Assembly (NCBI GenBank): GCA_965656195.1
Contig: CBFHJL010000002.1
Location: 1 to 64,000 of the forward strand
Reading direction: 5' to 3'
DNA from: Brumimicrobium sp965656195
GTDB lineage: Bacteria; Bacteroidota; Bacteroidia; Flavobacteriales_D; Crocinitomicaceae
DNA: 64,000 nt
In this document: positions 1 through 9,394 of the stretch, one piece after another
Numbering within the stretch: the first letter of the stretch is position 1
How the letters are laid out: every line of letters begins with the position of its first letter
The notes under the pieces: model-generated
What the model saw: the letters and a program-made list of their open reading frames with translations, nothing else
What the model was told of the DNA's origin: nothing
The model's database searches: none
Translations under genes and position numbers: made by a program

Positions 1-115
1 ACCATCCTCGAATTTTGCTTAGAGAATAAGCGACCCTCGATTGGGTGACGGCAAAGATAGTAACTAATTTTATTTACAAGGTATCTTGGAAGAAAAAATT
101 TATAGAATGTTCTAT

Positions 116-123
116 TAACTTTG
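116..123 (+). promoter_or_regulatory. Putative -7 element TAACTTTG of the coaX operon
   Basis: TAACTTTG matches the Bacteroidota -7 consensus TAnnTTTG and ends 7 nt before the coaX ATG at 131. No well-spaced -33 TTG is visible. If used, transcription would begin at or almost at the start codon. Confidence 0.4.
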
Positions 124-130
124 TGGTGAA

Positions 131-862
131 ATGGAAAATGAGTGCACACGTTTAGTAGTTGATGCTGGTAATACACAAGTCAAACTTGTTTATTTTCAGA
201 ATGATGAGATTGTAAATCAATCACGTTTTGATGCTACAGATCTTGATAGCATCGGTAAATATATTTCTAAAAATTATTTCACTAAAGCTATACTTTCCTC
301 AGTTCAGTCTGATCAAGCAACAGAATTATTGAGCAACTTGATTCATCCAGATTTGATTTTAACTCAGAAAACGAGGACTCCAATTTCATTCAAGGAATAT
401 CAAACGATAGAAACATTAGGTACAGATCGTATTGCGAATGCCGTTGCTGCATATAGTATTAGTGAAACTGAGAATAGTTTGGTAATAGATATTGGAACGT
501 GCATCAAGTATGATCTAGTTGTGCAAGACAGATATCAGGGAGGAGGAATAGCTCCGGGAATGAAAATGAGATTCAAAGCCTTACATGAATATACTGGGCA
601 GTTGCCTTTGCTTGATTTTGAGCAAGAAACTCCTGTCATAGGTAAGAGCACGAAAGGTTCTATGCGCTCAGGAGTAATTAACGGGATGATTGCTGAGATA
701 AATGGAATTGTGGAACAATACACTCAACAATTTCAACCGTTAACAATTTTTTTGACAGGTGGAGACGCTAAAAGGTTTGATAAAGCGTTAAAAAATAGCA
801 TCTTTGCCGAGGAAAATCTGACTGTAAAAGGTCTACATCTAATTTTGAAACATAATGATTAG
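131..862 (+). CDS. coaX: Type III pantothenate kinase CoaX
   Basis: This is the first step of coenzyme A synthesis, ATP-dependent phosphorylation of pantothenate, in the cytoplasm. The 243-residue length is normal for CoaX. The ASKHA-fold phosphate motif DAGNT lies at residues 11-15, GTDR at about 97-100 and the second acidic motif DIGT at about 120-123, followed by a GGG segment and a C-terminal LTGGDA motif. The ATG at 131 is the first in frame and sits just behind a TAnnTTTG element. The next gene starts 8 nt before this stop, so the two are probably translated together. In many Bacteroidota coaX heads a run of envelope genes, as it does here. Family assignment is secure from the motifs. 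Confidence 0.93.
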   Translation: MENECTRLVVDAGNTQVKLVYFQNDEIVNQSRFDATDLDSIGKYISKNYFTKAILSSVQSDQATELLSNLIHPDLILTQKTRTPISFKEYQTIETLGTDRIANAVAAYSISETENSLVIDIGTCIKYDLVVQDRYQGGGIAPGMKMRFKALHEYTGQLPLLDFEQETPVIGKSTKGSMRSGVINGMIAEINGIVEQYTQQFQPLTIFLTGGDAKRFDKALKNSIFAEENLTVKGLHLILKHND

Positions 863-2201
863 ACATATATTGGTATCATTGTTTACGCTACTGACCTTAT
901 TTACAGAGGCTCAGATTAGTACCAATAGTCCATATTCTTCTCAAGGATTGGGAGATACTCGTTTTTACGGAAATGCATACTTGAGCTCCTTGGGTGGTGC
1001 TTCAGTTGCTACATTTGATTCTACTCAAGTGAATCTATTCAATCCGTCTTCATATTCTTTAACATCAACTCAATTACCTTTATTCTCTCTAGGGATTATT
1101 CACCAGGAGAAAAGATTTAGTAATGGAAGTAGCACTTCTCAAGGAAGGTATTCAGGGATCACTCATATGTCTTTGGTTGTTCCTTTTGGTAATCGTTTTG
1201 GTCTAGCTTTTGGATTGAAGCCATTGAGTAGGACTGGTTACGAAGTGAATGACAATACAGTTGTGGATGGAGATAGTATTTTTTATGATTATACAGGCGA
1301 AGGAGCAATCCAAGAATTTCTTCTTGGCTTTTCAACGACTATAATAGATCAAAGAAAACATCAATTAACGCTAGGAGTAAATGGAAAACATTATTTCGGG
1401 GGTGTTGATAACGTCAGAAAAACATTTGAAAATACGAATATTGGAGAAGCTGGAGGACAAGAAACTGTATCACTTCGAGCTCGAGCATTAGGTGCAGAGT
1501 TTGGATTAAATTACCAATGGAAGATTAAAAGTGCCCACCGTCTTAAAATCGGCGCTGCTTATCGTCCAGATCAATCTTTAAAATTTACAAAGTCTAAAAC
1601 AAGAATTTATTTCAGTAGTTTCTCGAATACCTCATCGTATGATACGATTGTTCCAACATCTTCGAACGAGGGGAATATCACTTTACCAGAGAAAATGGAT
1701 ATTGGATTCTCCTATGTCTTCACTCCGGATTCCATTTCGCGTAATTCTAAATTGCCAATGTTGATGTTGACAGCGCAGTATTCAACAACTGCTTGGTCCA
1801 GATATAATGAAGTATACGAAGGAGACATAGTAAATCCTAACTTTCTTGATGGGAATTCTATCCGTTTAGGCCTAGAGTACTCTCCACACAGAGATTTCGC
1901 TGATCGATCATCTTACGTAAACTTTTTTGACAAATTTAGATATCGCATTGGTGCATATCAGACGAATACTCAGTTTTCAGTGAATGGTAGTCAACTTGTA
2001 GATCGTGGTCTTACTGCAGGGATAGGCGTTCCAATAGTATTGAATAGAGCGGTATCAAGTGTGAATTTTGGTTTTAATTATGGAGCATTAGGAGATACAG
2101 AATCAATAGGTGGTGTACAAGAAAATTATTTTGGTTTTAACTTCGGCATAAATATTGCTCCTAGTTATGACAGATGGTTTAGAAAATATAAATTAGATTA
2201 A
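855..2201 (+). CDS. Outer-membrane beta-barrel protein (OmpP1/FadL-like)
   Basis: This is a predicted outer-membrane protein of 448 residues. Residues 1 to about 20 form a signal peptide (hydrophobic FTLLTLF core, likely cleavage after TEAQ). The rest alternates polar and hydrophobic residues in the way of beta strands and ends in a barrel-like tail with aromatic residues. A stretch near the N-terminus (SSQGLGDTRF, then SLGGASVA) resembles the start of FadL/OmpP1-like proteins of this phylum. Substrate is unknown. It overlaps coaX by 8 nt and is followed after 7 nt by a TPR protein. The call rests on topology and family resemblance, not on catalytic motifs. Confidence 0.7.
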   Translation: MIRHILVSLFTLLTLFTEAQISTNSPYSSQGLGDTRFYGNAYLSSLGGASVATFDSTQVNLFNPSSYSLTSTQLPLFSLGIIHQEKRFSNGSSTSQGRYSGITHMSLVVPFGNRFGLAFGLKPLSRTGYEVNDNTVVDGDSIFYDYTGEGAIQEFLLGFSTTIIDQRKHQLTLGVNGKHYFGGVDNVRKTFENTNIGEAGGQETVSLRARALGAEFGLNYQWKIKSAHRLKIGAAYRPDQSLKFTKSKTRIYFSSFSNTSSYDTIVPTSSNEGNITLPEKMDIGFSYVFTPDSISRNSKLPMLMLTAQYSTTAWSRYNEVYEGDIVNPNFLDGNSIRLGLEYSPHRDFADRSSYVNFFDKFRYRIGAYQTNTQFSVNGSQLVDRGLTAGIGVPIVLNRAVSSVNFGFNYGALGDTESIGGVQENYFGFNFGINIAPSYDRWFRKYKLD

Positions 2202-2208
2202 TTATAGA

Positions 2209-3471
2209 ATGATGATGAAACTCGGAAAATTACTATTTGGAACATTGTTTTTGTTTGGACTAACACTTAGTGCTCAGGAGGACGAATGTACAAGATGGAA
2301 AGCAATTGCCGGAAACGCATACAAGGTAAAGAACTACTCGAAAGTCACTATGGCTTATGTAAAAGCGCAAGATGAATGTGAGAAACTAGAGATGAAATTT
2401 TATAATCCATTTCTATATTCTATTAAGCAGGCAATGAAAGAAGCTACTTCGGAGGAAGATAAAGCGGCTTACCTCGATACACTCCTTTCAACTTACGAAA
2501 AAGCAGAGTCGATTCACGGAGATCAAAAAGATTGGAAAGCGTATGAAGGGTATTATTACTTGAAGCAAGGTAAGCCTGGAAATATGAAAAAAGCAGACAA
2601 GGCTTTTGAAATTGGTATTCACCATGAAGGTGCAGAAGTAAATAAAGGTTTATTGCAACAGTATTATGCTAACCTATACAATTTATGGACACAAGAAAAA
2701 GATGAGAAGAAAAAAGCAGAGTATAAAAAACGATTGATCAAGGAATACTTTGCGCTTTCAGAATATGCTGCAAAAGGTGAGATGGGGTCAAAAATCAGTG
2801 ATTTCCTTTCTGTATACATGGAAAAAGCAGTAACAGATTGTCAATCTGTACTTCCAGACATTCGTGCATTTATGAATGATCTTCCACAAGAAGTTGAAAC
2901 GAAAAAGTCTACAGTGAACAACTTTATGGCTTTGTTAGAGAAGAAAGGATGTACAACTTCTGACGAGTATGAAATGTTAGTAGATACAATCGTAAAAATA
3001 GACCCTTCTGTTGGTGCTGTTTTAGCGAAAGCAAAACTTCAGATTGTAAAGGGAAATACATCTGGTGCGATTAAAACATTTAAAAGTGCATTGGATATGA
3101 CGGATGAGCCAGGAAAGAAAAGCGAGATCGAATACAAAATCGCTTTGACTTACCTAAACGCTGGTTCTTATAATGCAGCGCATAATGCAGGTGTAAGTAT
3201 ATCTGGACAGTATAGCGCTCAAGGGTATGAGATCGCAGCTAAGGCCGTGAACAGATCAGCAGATAAGTGTGGTGTGTCTACATTTGATAGAAAGGCAAAT
3301 AACTATTACGCAGTTGAGTTGGCTCAAAAATCAGGAAACGGTCAACTGGTAAGCTCTTTTAAAAGTCAATGTCCAACAGGTACTGAAATCTTTAATCAGA
3401 ACATGGAGGTTGGAGCTGAAGTAAAACTGAGCTGTTGGAACAGAACAGTTAAAGTTCAGAAATTCAATTAA
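2209..3471 (+). CDS. Exported TPR-repeat protein
   Basis: This 420-residue protein has a signal peptide (LLFGTLFLFGLTLSAQ) and a mature region of helical repeats. Examples are the KAYEGYYYLKQGKPGNMKKADKAF-type segment near residues 105-130 and an AKAKLQIVKGNTSGAIKTF-like TPR near 270-300. Such proteins usually act as periplasmic scaffolds. Six cysteines in the mature part could form disulfides. It lies between the barrel protein and lptC with gaps of only 3-7 nt, so it is probably in the same transcript. ATG at 2209 and ATG at 2212 are both possible starts. No specific function can be named. Confidence 0.7.
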   Translation: MMMKLGKLLFGTLFLFGLTLSAQEDECTRWKAIAGNAYKVKNYSKVTMAYVKAQDECEKLEMKFYNPFLYSIKQAMKEATSEEDKAAYLDTLLSTYEKAESIHGDQKDWKAYEGYYYLKQGKPGNMKKADKAFEIGIHHEGAEVNKGLLQQYYANLYNLWTQEKDEKKKAEYKKRLIKEYFALSEYAAKGEMGSKISDFLSVYMEKAVTDCQSVLPDIRAFMNDLPQEVETKKSTVNNFMALLEKKGCTTSDEYEMLVDTIVKIDPSVGAVLAKAKLQIVKGNTSGAIKTFKSALDMTDEPGKKSEIEYKIALTYLNAGSYNAAHNAGVSISGQYSAQGYEIAAKAVNRSADKCGVSTFDRKANNYYAVELAQKSGNGQLVSSFKSQCPTGTEIFNQNMEVGAEVKLSCWNRTVKVQKFN

Positions 3472-3474
3472 TAG

Positions 3475-4038
3475 ATGAACTTAAAGTTCATTAAGAAAAT
3501 ATACTTCATTCCTGTCATGGTCTTCATGGCAGGAATGTTTTTTTCCTGCGTAAACGATCTTGACAAGGTTAAGCAAATCACGACAAGGCCTGATAGCCCC
3601 AACGAGACTAGTGAGAATCTGCATGTTGTCTATACTGATTCAGGTTTAGCTCAAGTTGAGATATTTGCTGTTATCGCTGAAACATATTCTCAACCGAAAG
3701 AAGTTACTAAATTCAAAGATGGTTTAAAGGTTAATTTTTTTAATCCAGACGGTTCTATAGCTTCATCTTTAACATCTTTGTACGGGGAGATAGATCAAAA
3801 ATCTGGCAATATTACAGTTCGTGATAGCGTTAGACTTCGAAACATAGAACAACAAAAAACACTGGAAACTGAGGTTTTGTATTGGAATAAACTAGGTGAT
3901 TCCATCTATACCGACAAAGCTGTAGTTGTTAAGTCACCCGATATGATTTTATCTGGTGTAGGCGCATGGACAACTCCTAAATTTGATACCGCTCAATTTT
4001 TCAAACCCACAGCAAAACTCTTTTTAAAAAATAAATAG
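3475..4038 (+). CDS. lptC: LPS export periplasmic protein LptC
   Basis: LptC links the inner-membrane LptBFG transporter to the LptA bridge in lipopolysaccharide export. The 187-residue protein has an N-terminal hydrophobic anchor with a lipobox-like FFSC (Cys at about residue 25), as is common in Bacteroidota LptC. The conserved start of the mature domain, with YTDSGLAQVEI and a VTKFKDGLKVNFF strand, is followed by the alternating DQKSGNITVRDSVRLRN and LYWNKLGDSIYTDKAVVV strands typical of the LptA/LptC fold. It lies 3 nt after the TPR gene. The matching ATPase gene lptB lies at 20.7-21.4 kb on the other strand. Confidence 0.85.
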   Translation: MNLKFIKKIYFIPVMVFMAGMFFSCVNDLDKVKQITTRPDSPNETSENLHVVYTDSGLAQVEIFAVIAETYSQPKEVTKFKDGLKVNFFNPDGSIASSLTSLYGEIDQKSGNITVRDSVRLRNIEQQKTLETEVLYWNKLGDSIYTDKAVVVKSPDMILSGVGAWTTPKFDTAQFFKPTAKLFLKNK

Positions 4039-4040
4039 AT

Positions 4041-4271
4041 ATGAATACGTATAATAAAATTATGCAAAAGGTTTGGCTTGTTTTAACTGTAGCTATTGTT
4101 GCTGCAGTTACCTATAAAGGTTTTACGGAGGGTTTTGCAAGATGGTATTTCTACTATGTTTTTGCTGCACTTACTTTAGGTCTTTTCTTTCTGCGAGGTT
4201 ACATGATGAAACACATGGAGAAACATGAGCGATTTCTAAAAGAAAAAGAGGAAGAAGAAAGACGAAAGTGA
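4041..4271 (+). CDS. Small two-helix membrane protein
   Basis: This 76-residue hypothetical protein has two predicted transmembrane helices (about residues 10-28 and 34-52) and a strongly charged cytoplasmic tail rich in Lys and Glu. It starts 2 nt after the lptC stop and so belongs to the same transcript. Small proteins of this shape often sit beside lptC in this phylum, but I know of no assigned function. Confidence 0.6.
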   Translation: MNTYNKIMQKVWLVLTVAIVAAVTYKGFTEGFARWYFYYVFAALTLGLFFLRGYMMKHMEKHERFLKEKEEEERRK

Positions 4272-4275
4272 TCGT

Positions 4276-4632
4276 ATGAATGAAACGATCTACAGACTCA
4301 GAAATAAGGATGATATAATTGGATACCATAGAATTGTAAATGACTCATCCTTTTATTCTTTAAATGGTTTTCAGTGGTCTGGAAAAATAATTGAATACGC
4401 TGATAAAGATCTGTTTACAGGTTTTAAAGACAGAAATGACAAACGAATTTTCGAACGTGATATAGTTAGTTCCACCGACTATCCTTCAAATGAATACATC
4501 ATACACTATGATGCGCTTTTGAACAAGTTTTTATTGGTTAGTTTCCAGAATCGAGATATCTTTAACCTTTCCCTTGATGAGTTCTTTAAACATAAACCAC
4601 GTGTTTGCAGAATCGGGTTCTTAAGAAGTTAG
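4276..4632 (+). CDS. YopX-like domain protein
   Basis: This 118-residue cytoplasmic protein has no signal peptide. Residues about 45-65 read FTGFKDRNDKRIFERDIV, which resembles the hallmark of the YopX family (a tGlkDknGkeIyegDiv-type motif), followed by a YIIHYDALLNKFLL strand. YopX proteins are mostly known from phages and plasmids and have no clear biochemical role, so its place between lptC and a DUF5686 gene is unusual. It starts 4 nt after the upstream stop. The family call comes from this single motif. Confidence 0.55.
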   Translation: MNETIYRLRNKDDIIGYHRIVNDSSFYSLNGFQWSGKIIEYADKDLFTGFKDRNDKRIFERDIVSSTDYPSNEYIIHYDALLNKFLLVSFQNRDIFNLSLDEFFKHKPRVCRIGFLRS

Positions 4633-4634
4633 CT

Positions 4635-7172
4635 ATGCAAAAAATCTTACTCTTACTAGTTCTTAGTGTTTCAAGTATGTTCTTGAATGCTCAGAACGTT
4701 CTTAAGGGTAAAATCTTTGATGAAATGAACCTAGGTCTTCCAATGGCTGACATTTACGTTAAAAATGAGCCCGCATTACGTACCAGAGCAGATATAGAAG
4801 GGAATTATCTGATGAGGCTACAAGAAGGTGAGTACTACCTCGTCGTTCGAGCGAATGGGTATGAATCTAAAGAAGTTTTTGTTGTAGTTAAGTCGGGGGA
4901 GAATATTCGTAATTTTCAATTGTTTCCAATCGATGTAAAAGAAATAGAAGAATTCGATTACTCCGTTAAACGGGTGAATGTTGGTAGAGAAATTATCAAG
5001 AAGGTAATTGATAAGAAAATGCTACTTGATTTCAATCGAATGCCTTATTCATGTGATGTCTATATAAAAGCAAAGGATAAGAGAACTTTTGTGCCTGACG
5101 AAGACAAGAAGGAGAAGAGGCAGGAAGAAGAGGAGAAGGAAAATAATGATAAGAAGAAAGAAGGGAAGAACGAAAAAGATGAGATTGATGCTCAGTATGC
5201 AAATATTGAGACGTTAAAGAGAGATAAACTCGGTGAGTTGAATAATATCAATTTTGTTGAGGTAGAGCTGGTAAGAGATTATGCACCTCCCAACAATGTT
5301 AGAGAAGTGCGAAATGCTTATGCAAAAAGGGGGAGTGATCGTAGGCTTTACTTTACTACAACGGCTAAGTCAAATTTCAATTTCTTTGAAAATATGCTTT
5401 ACCTAAATGACTTAAATGAATCACCTATCCAATCACCAATTAGTACTGCAGGAATATTTTCGTATAAGTACCAGCTCGTTGAAAAGATAGAAAGAGAGGG
5501 ACGTTTTACTTTGAACAAGATCAAGATTGAAGCACGAAATATGGCTACATCTACATTGAGTGGTTTCATTTGGGTAGAAGACAGCACATGGATGGTCGAA
5601 AAGATTGACTTTACTTTGGAAAAGGGGAATCTATATGTTTACGACTATTTCCGAATCCAACAAGAATTTGATACTTCATCGGATACATTGTGTCTATTGA
5701 AATATCAGGAGATGGATTATGGTGTAGAGTTCCGTAAAGATGAATTTGAAGGTAAAACTATAGTGAATTATTCCAATTATAATTTCAAGCCTGAATTTGA
5801 AAAGGGGTACTTTGGTAATGAAGTAGCTATCACCACAGAGGAAGCTTACGAAAGAGATTCTAGCTATTGGTCTCAGAAGCGTTTGACTCCCTTGACAGAA
5901 GAGGAAAAAGAGTACATCAAAAAAAGGGACAGTATTGAAAATATATTTAATCAGTCAAGCTATCTCGATTCGGTTGATTCTGTTTTCAATAAGATGACTT
6001 TCTTGAAAGTACTTTGGTTCGGTATTGACCACAGGAATAGAGCGAAAAAAACGCAGTGGACGTTAAGTTCAATTGCCGCTATGGTTGAGCCAATTTACAT
6101 TGCCGGTCCCAGAATTGGTCCTGACTTTGATTTTTTCAAAAAGTGGGATAACGAAAAAACTTTTGATTCATATTCCAGGGCTGATGTTGGAATTCTCAAT
6201 GGGGATATAAAGGGTTTCACCCGATTTCGATATTTGTATAATCCTTTTAAACAGGCCAGGGTAGGTATTAATTTTGAGCACAATTATGACTTAATCCGGA
6301 CCTTTGATGCCTTTACTCAAGTGCTGTTGCGTGATAACTTTATTGAAAAAACGTCGGGGTCGCTTTACCACGATATTGAAATCTTGAACGGACTATATTT
6401 ACAGTCTAATTTTACACTAACGAATCGACGTCCAATAAATGAAGAGACAAGATTTATTACGTGGTTTGACGATGCTATAGAAAACAATGAGCCTCCCGAT
6501 TTTGATGCTTATCGCGCATTTATAGCGGATTTCACACTCAGTTATACTCCATTTCAAAAATATATGAGAGAACCACACAGAAAAGTAGTTTTAGGTTCTA
6601 AATGGCCGCAATTCTATGTTTATTATGAAAAAGGTGTGCCGCAGTTTTTAGGAAGTGAAATCAATCATGATTATTTGCGCTTTGGTGTTCGTCAAACCTT
6701 TAAAATATCAACTTTTGGTACGTCAAACTACCATATGACCTCGGGTAAGTTTTTGAACTCCAAGAACCTCAGAGAAGTCGATTATAAGTTCCACAGACGC
6801 TCAGACCCAATATGGTTTTCAAATCCATTATTTTCTTTTCAAGATTTAGATACTTCCTTACCAACCTTGGACTGGTATTTTGAATCCCACTTTATTCATC
6901 ATTTTAACGGAGCCCTGATAAATAAGATTCCTTTCATGAAGAAAACGAGAATAACTTCGGTTGCAGGAGGTGGTTACCTTTGGGTGCCTGAGCATAACTG
7001 GCAACACTATGAATTCTTCGTTGGAATCGAGAGAGTATTCAAGTTCGCACGCCGAAGATTACGTATTGGAACCTACGCAGTATTCAGTGATGGGAATCAA
7101 ATAGACCCTCGAACCACATTCAAGATCAGTTTCGCCCTCTTAGATAGGCGGAACATGAAATTCAATTTCTAG
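4635..7172 (+). CDS. DUF5686 outer-membrane protein with carboxypeptidase-like domain
   Basis: This is a predicted outer-membrane protein of 845 residues when started at ATG 4635, which gives a clean signal peptide (LLLLVLSVSSMFLNAQ). A TTG 30 nt upstream is less likely. After the signal comes a CarboxypepD_reg-like beta sandwich (VLKGKIFDEMNLGLPMADIYV), then the DUF5686 region with the conserved VGREIIKKVIDKK helix. A long C-terminal part looks like a beta barrel ending in KFNF. Residues about 154-195 are an extreme Lys/Glu-rich insert. It ends 1 nt before the convergent E1 gene. The molecular function of the family is not established. A paralogue lies at 21.5-23.9 kb. Confidence 0.8.
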   Translation: MQKILLLLVLSVSSMFLNAQNVLKGKIFDEMNLGLPMADIYVKNEPALRTRADIEGNYLMRLQEGEYYLVVRANGYESKEVFVVVKSGENIRNFQLFPIDVKEIEEFDYSVKRVNVGREIIKKVIDKKMLLDFNRMPYSCDVYIKAKDKRTFVPDEDKKEKRQEEEEKENNDKKKEGKNEKDEIDAQYANIETLKRDKLGELNNINFVEVELVRDYAPPNNVREVRNAYAKRGSDRRLYFTTTAKSNFNFFENMLYLNDLNESPIQSPISTAGIFSYKYQLVEKIEREGRFTLNKIKIEARNMATSTLSGFIWVEDSTWMVEKIDFTLEKGNLYVYDYFRIQQEFDTSSDTLCLLKYQEMDYGVEFRKDEFEGKTIVNYSNYNFKPEFEKGYFGNEVAITTEEAYERDSSYWSQKRLTPLTEEEKEYIKKRDSIENIFNQSSYLDSVDSVFNKMTFLKVLWFGIDHRNRAKKTQWTLSSIAAMVEPIYIAGPRIGPDFDFFKKWDNEKTFDSYSRADVGILNGDIKGFTRFRYLYNPFKQARVGINFEHNYDLIRTFDAFTQVLLRDNFIEKTSGSLYHDIEILNGLYLQSNFTLTNRRPINEETRFITWFDDAIENNEPPDFDAYRAFIADFTLSYTPFQKYMREPHRKVVLGSKWPQFYVYYEKGVPQFLGSEINHDYLRFGVRQTFKISTFGTSNYHMTSGKFLNSKNLREVDYKFHRRSDPIWFSNPLFSFQDLDTSLPTLDWYFESHFIHHFNGALINKIPFMKKTRITSVAGGGYLWVPEHNWQHYEFFVGIERVFKFARRRLRIGTYAVFSDGNQIDPRTTFKISFALLDRRNMKFNF

Positions 7173-7173
7173 A

Positions 7174-9267
7174 TTAGTAATTAAATAGTTCTTCCAGAGC
7201 TGCTTGAACTTTATCAGCATTTGGTAATAATTCAGCCTCCAATGTGCTATGTAGAGGGATTGCTGGTGTGTCTACTGACCCCACAATCGAAACTGGCGCA
7301 TCTAAATGTTCAAAACACTTACGTTGAATACGACCTGCTATTCCTTGCGTGAATGAAGCTTCGATCGACTCTTCAGTAACAAGCATAACTTTATTGTGTC
7401 TTTTCGCAGCATTGTAAATAGCTTCTTCATCAATAGGGCTTAATGAACGAAGGTCAATGATTTCAATCCTTCCAGCGAAGTTTTTAGCAGCTTCTTTTGT
7501 CCAGTAAACACCTCTACCGTAAGTGATAACAGCAACACTTTCTCCAGCATCTATCTTTTCTTGATCAGCCGCAAGTGCTTGACGCGCTTTTCCAATAGGA
7601 ACTACATAATCTTCATCAGGTTCTACGCTCATAGCACCTTCAGTTCCTTTGATTTTTGACCAGTACAGTCCCTTGTGTTCAAGAATTACAACAGGATTTG
7701 GATCATAGAATGCTGCCTTCATTAACCCTTTGAGATCTGCACCTGTAGATGGATACACCACCTTGATTCCTCGAATATTGGTTACAATAGATTCTACACT
7801 TGATGAGTGATAAGGTCCACCAGAACCGTAAGCTCCGATAGGTACACGGATAACAGCGCTAACCGCCCACTTTCCATTAGAAAGGTAGTAGCTTCTGCTT
7901 AACTCTGTGAATAATTGGTTTAGCCCTGGCCATATGTAATCGGCAAACTGAACTTCAACAATTGGCTTTAAACCGACTGCAGACATTCCAACAGTACTAC
8001 CTATGATAAAAGCTTCTTGAATTGGTGTATTGAAAACACGATTATCTCCAAATGACTTAGCAAGAGTTGCTGCTTCTCTAAATACACCTCCTAATCGTCC
8101 TCCTACATCTTGTCCATATAGCAATGCTTCAGGATGTTTAGTCATCAATTCTCGAACGGCAAAAAGTGCACAATCTACCATTACGGTTTTTTGCTTTCCT
8201 TTTGGATTTCTTTCACCTTTCTCTTCAGTAATTGGAGTTGGAGCGAAATAGTGATCTGTTATTGATTCTGGCGTTGGATCTTCAGCCGCCATAGCTTCTT
8301 CATACACTTGGTCAACTTTCTTTTTAGTCTCTGACTCAAAGTTGATCAAATCTGCTTCATCTATATTTGCTGCTCTTGCGAGTTCTTTAATTTTTGGATA
8401 CGGATCTCGTTTTCCCTGCTCTTCTAAATCATCACGATACCATTCTTTTCGGACACCAGAAGTGTGGTGGCCTAACAAAGGTACCTTAGCATGAATTAAA
8501 AATGGTCGACGTTCCTTTCGGATTTTTTTGATTACTCTTTCTACAGCGAGATAAGACTCTTCAAAGTTACTTCCGTCAATCGAGACAACCTCTATTCCTT
8601 TAAAACCTTTGGCGTAATGAGCGATGTCTTGCGCTCTAGTTTCTTCAGCATTTGCAGAAATATCCCATTCGTTATCTTGAACTAAATACAATATTGGAAA
8701 CTGTTTCAGTGCAGCCATTTGTAGTGCTTCAGAAAATTCTCCTTCTGTACATGCTGCATCTCCAATTGAACAAACAGTAACAGGGTTTTCTCCTCCAAAA
8801 TCTTCAGCTAGTCCTTCTTTTTCTTTGTATTGAATACCCATAGCTACTCCCGTTGTTGGGATTGCTTGCATTCCTGTAGCAGATGATTGATGAGGTATTT
8901 TTGGCATATCATCTCTGCGCAAAGAAGGATGAGAATAGTATGTTCTACCTCCCGAGAATGGTTCGTCTTTCTTTGCGAAAATGTGAAGCATCAGCTCGTA
9001 AGGAGTAATTCCAATTCCAAGTAGGATACTATCATCACGATAATAAGGTGCTACAAAGTCCTGTGGCTTCAATTGCATACCGAGCGCTAATTGTATTGCC
9101 TCGTGACCTCGAGAAGTCGCGTGAACATATTTACTCGTTATTTCTTTATGAGCTTCGTACTTTTCAGCCAGTGTTTTAGCTGTGCACATTAACTCGAAAC
9201 CTTTTTTAATGATAGACTTATCTAGTTTTACCTTAGACGTCTTTTCCTTTGTAGCTGCTTTTGCCAT
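7174..9267 (-). CDS. Fused alpha/beta E1 of a 2-oxoacid dehydrogenase complex
   Basis: This is the thiamine-diphosphate-dependent E1 of a branched-chain 2-oxoacid or pyruvate-type dehydrogenase complex, with both subunits in one 697-residue chain. The N-terminal alpha part carries the ThDP/Mg motif, starting GDAACTEGEFSEAL and ending QDN at about residues 168-198. After a Pro/Glu-rich linker at about 330-365 comes the beta part (LLYGQDVGGRLGGVF, then EVQFADYIWPGLNQL and the VSIVGSVDTPAIP tail). The N-terminus is Lys/Ala/Thr-rich. Fused E1 proteins of about 690 residues are common in Bacteroidota and are often annotated as 2-oxoisovalerate dehydrogenase. Which oxoacid is used cannot be decided from sequence alone. 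No E2 or E3 gene is nearby. Confidence 0.88.
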   Translation of the reverse strand: MAKAATKEKTSKVKLDKSIIKKGFELMCTAKTLAEKYEAHKEITSKYVHATSRGHEAIQLALGMQLKPQDFVAPYYRDDSILLGIGITPYELMLHIFAKKDEPFSGGRTYYSHPSLRRDDMPKIPHQSSATGMQAIPTTGVAMGIQYKEKEGLAEDFGGENPVTVCSIGDAACTEGEFSEALQMAALKQFPILYLVQDNEWDISANAEETRAQDIAHYAKGFKGIEVVSIDGSNFEESYLAVERVIKKIRKERRPFLIHAKVPLLGHHTSGVRKEWYRDDLEEQGKRDPYPKIKELARAANIDEADLINFESETKKKVDQVYEEAMAAEDPTPESITDHYFAPTPITEEKGERNPKGKQKTVMVDCALFAVRELMTKHPEALLYGQDVGGRLGGVFREAATLAKSFGDNRVFNTPIQEAFIIGSTVGMSAVGLKPIVEVQFADYIWPGLNQLFTELSRSYYLSNGKWAVSAVIRVPIGAYGSGGPYHSSSVESIVTNIRGIKVVYPSTGADLKGLMKAAFYDPNPVVILEHKGLYWSKIKGTEGAMSVEPDEDYVVPIGKARQALAADQEKIDAGESVAVITYGRGVYWTKEAAKNFAGRIEIIDLRSLSPIDEEAIYNAAKRHNKVMLVTEESIEASFTQGIAGRIQRKCFEHLDAPVSIVGSVDTPAIPLHSTLEAELLPNADKVQAALEELFNY

Positions 9268-9394
9268 AAAGTCGAAAATTTTTGGGATTGCTAATGTACG
9301 AAAATTCTAACGTTTTTCGATGTCTGTATTAAGATATAACAACATGTATACGAAATGTTTTTTACTGCCTTTTTTATTGCTAAAATTGACATAC

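Noticed and set aside
1..60. Start of a minus-strand gene at the window edge
   Set aside because: A CAT at 3-5 could be a reverse ATG, but only one more base pair of codon is left to read and no ribosome site is visible.
4605..4634. TTG start for the DUF5686 protein
   Set aside because: Adds charged residues before a good signal peptide and overlaps the YopX-like gene; ATG 4635 is better.
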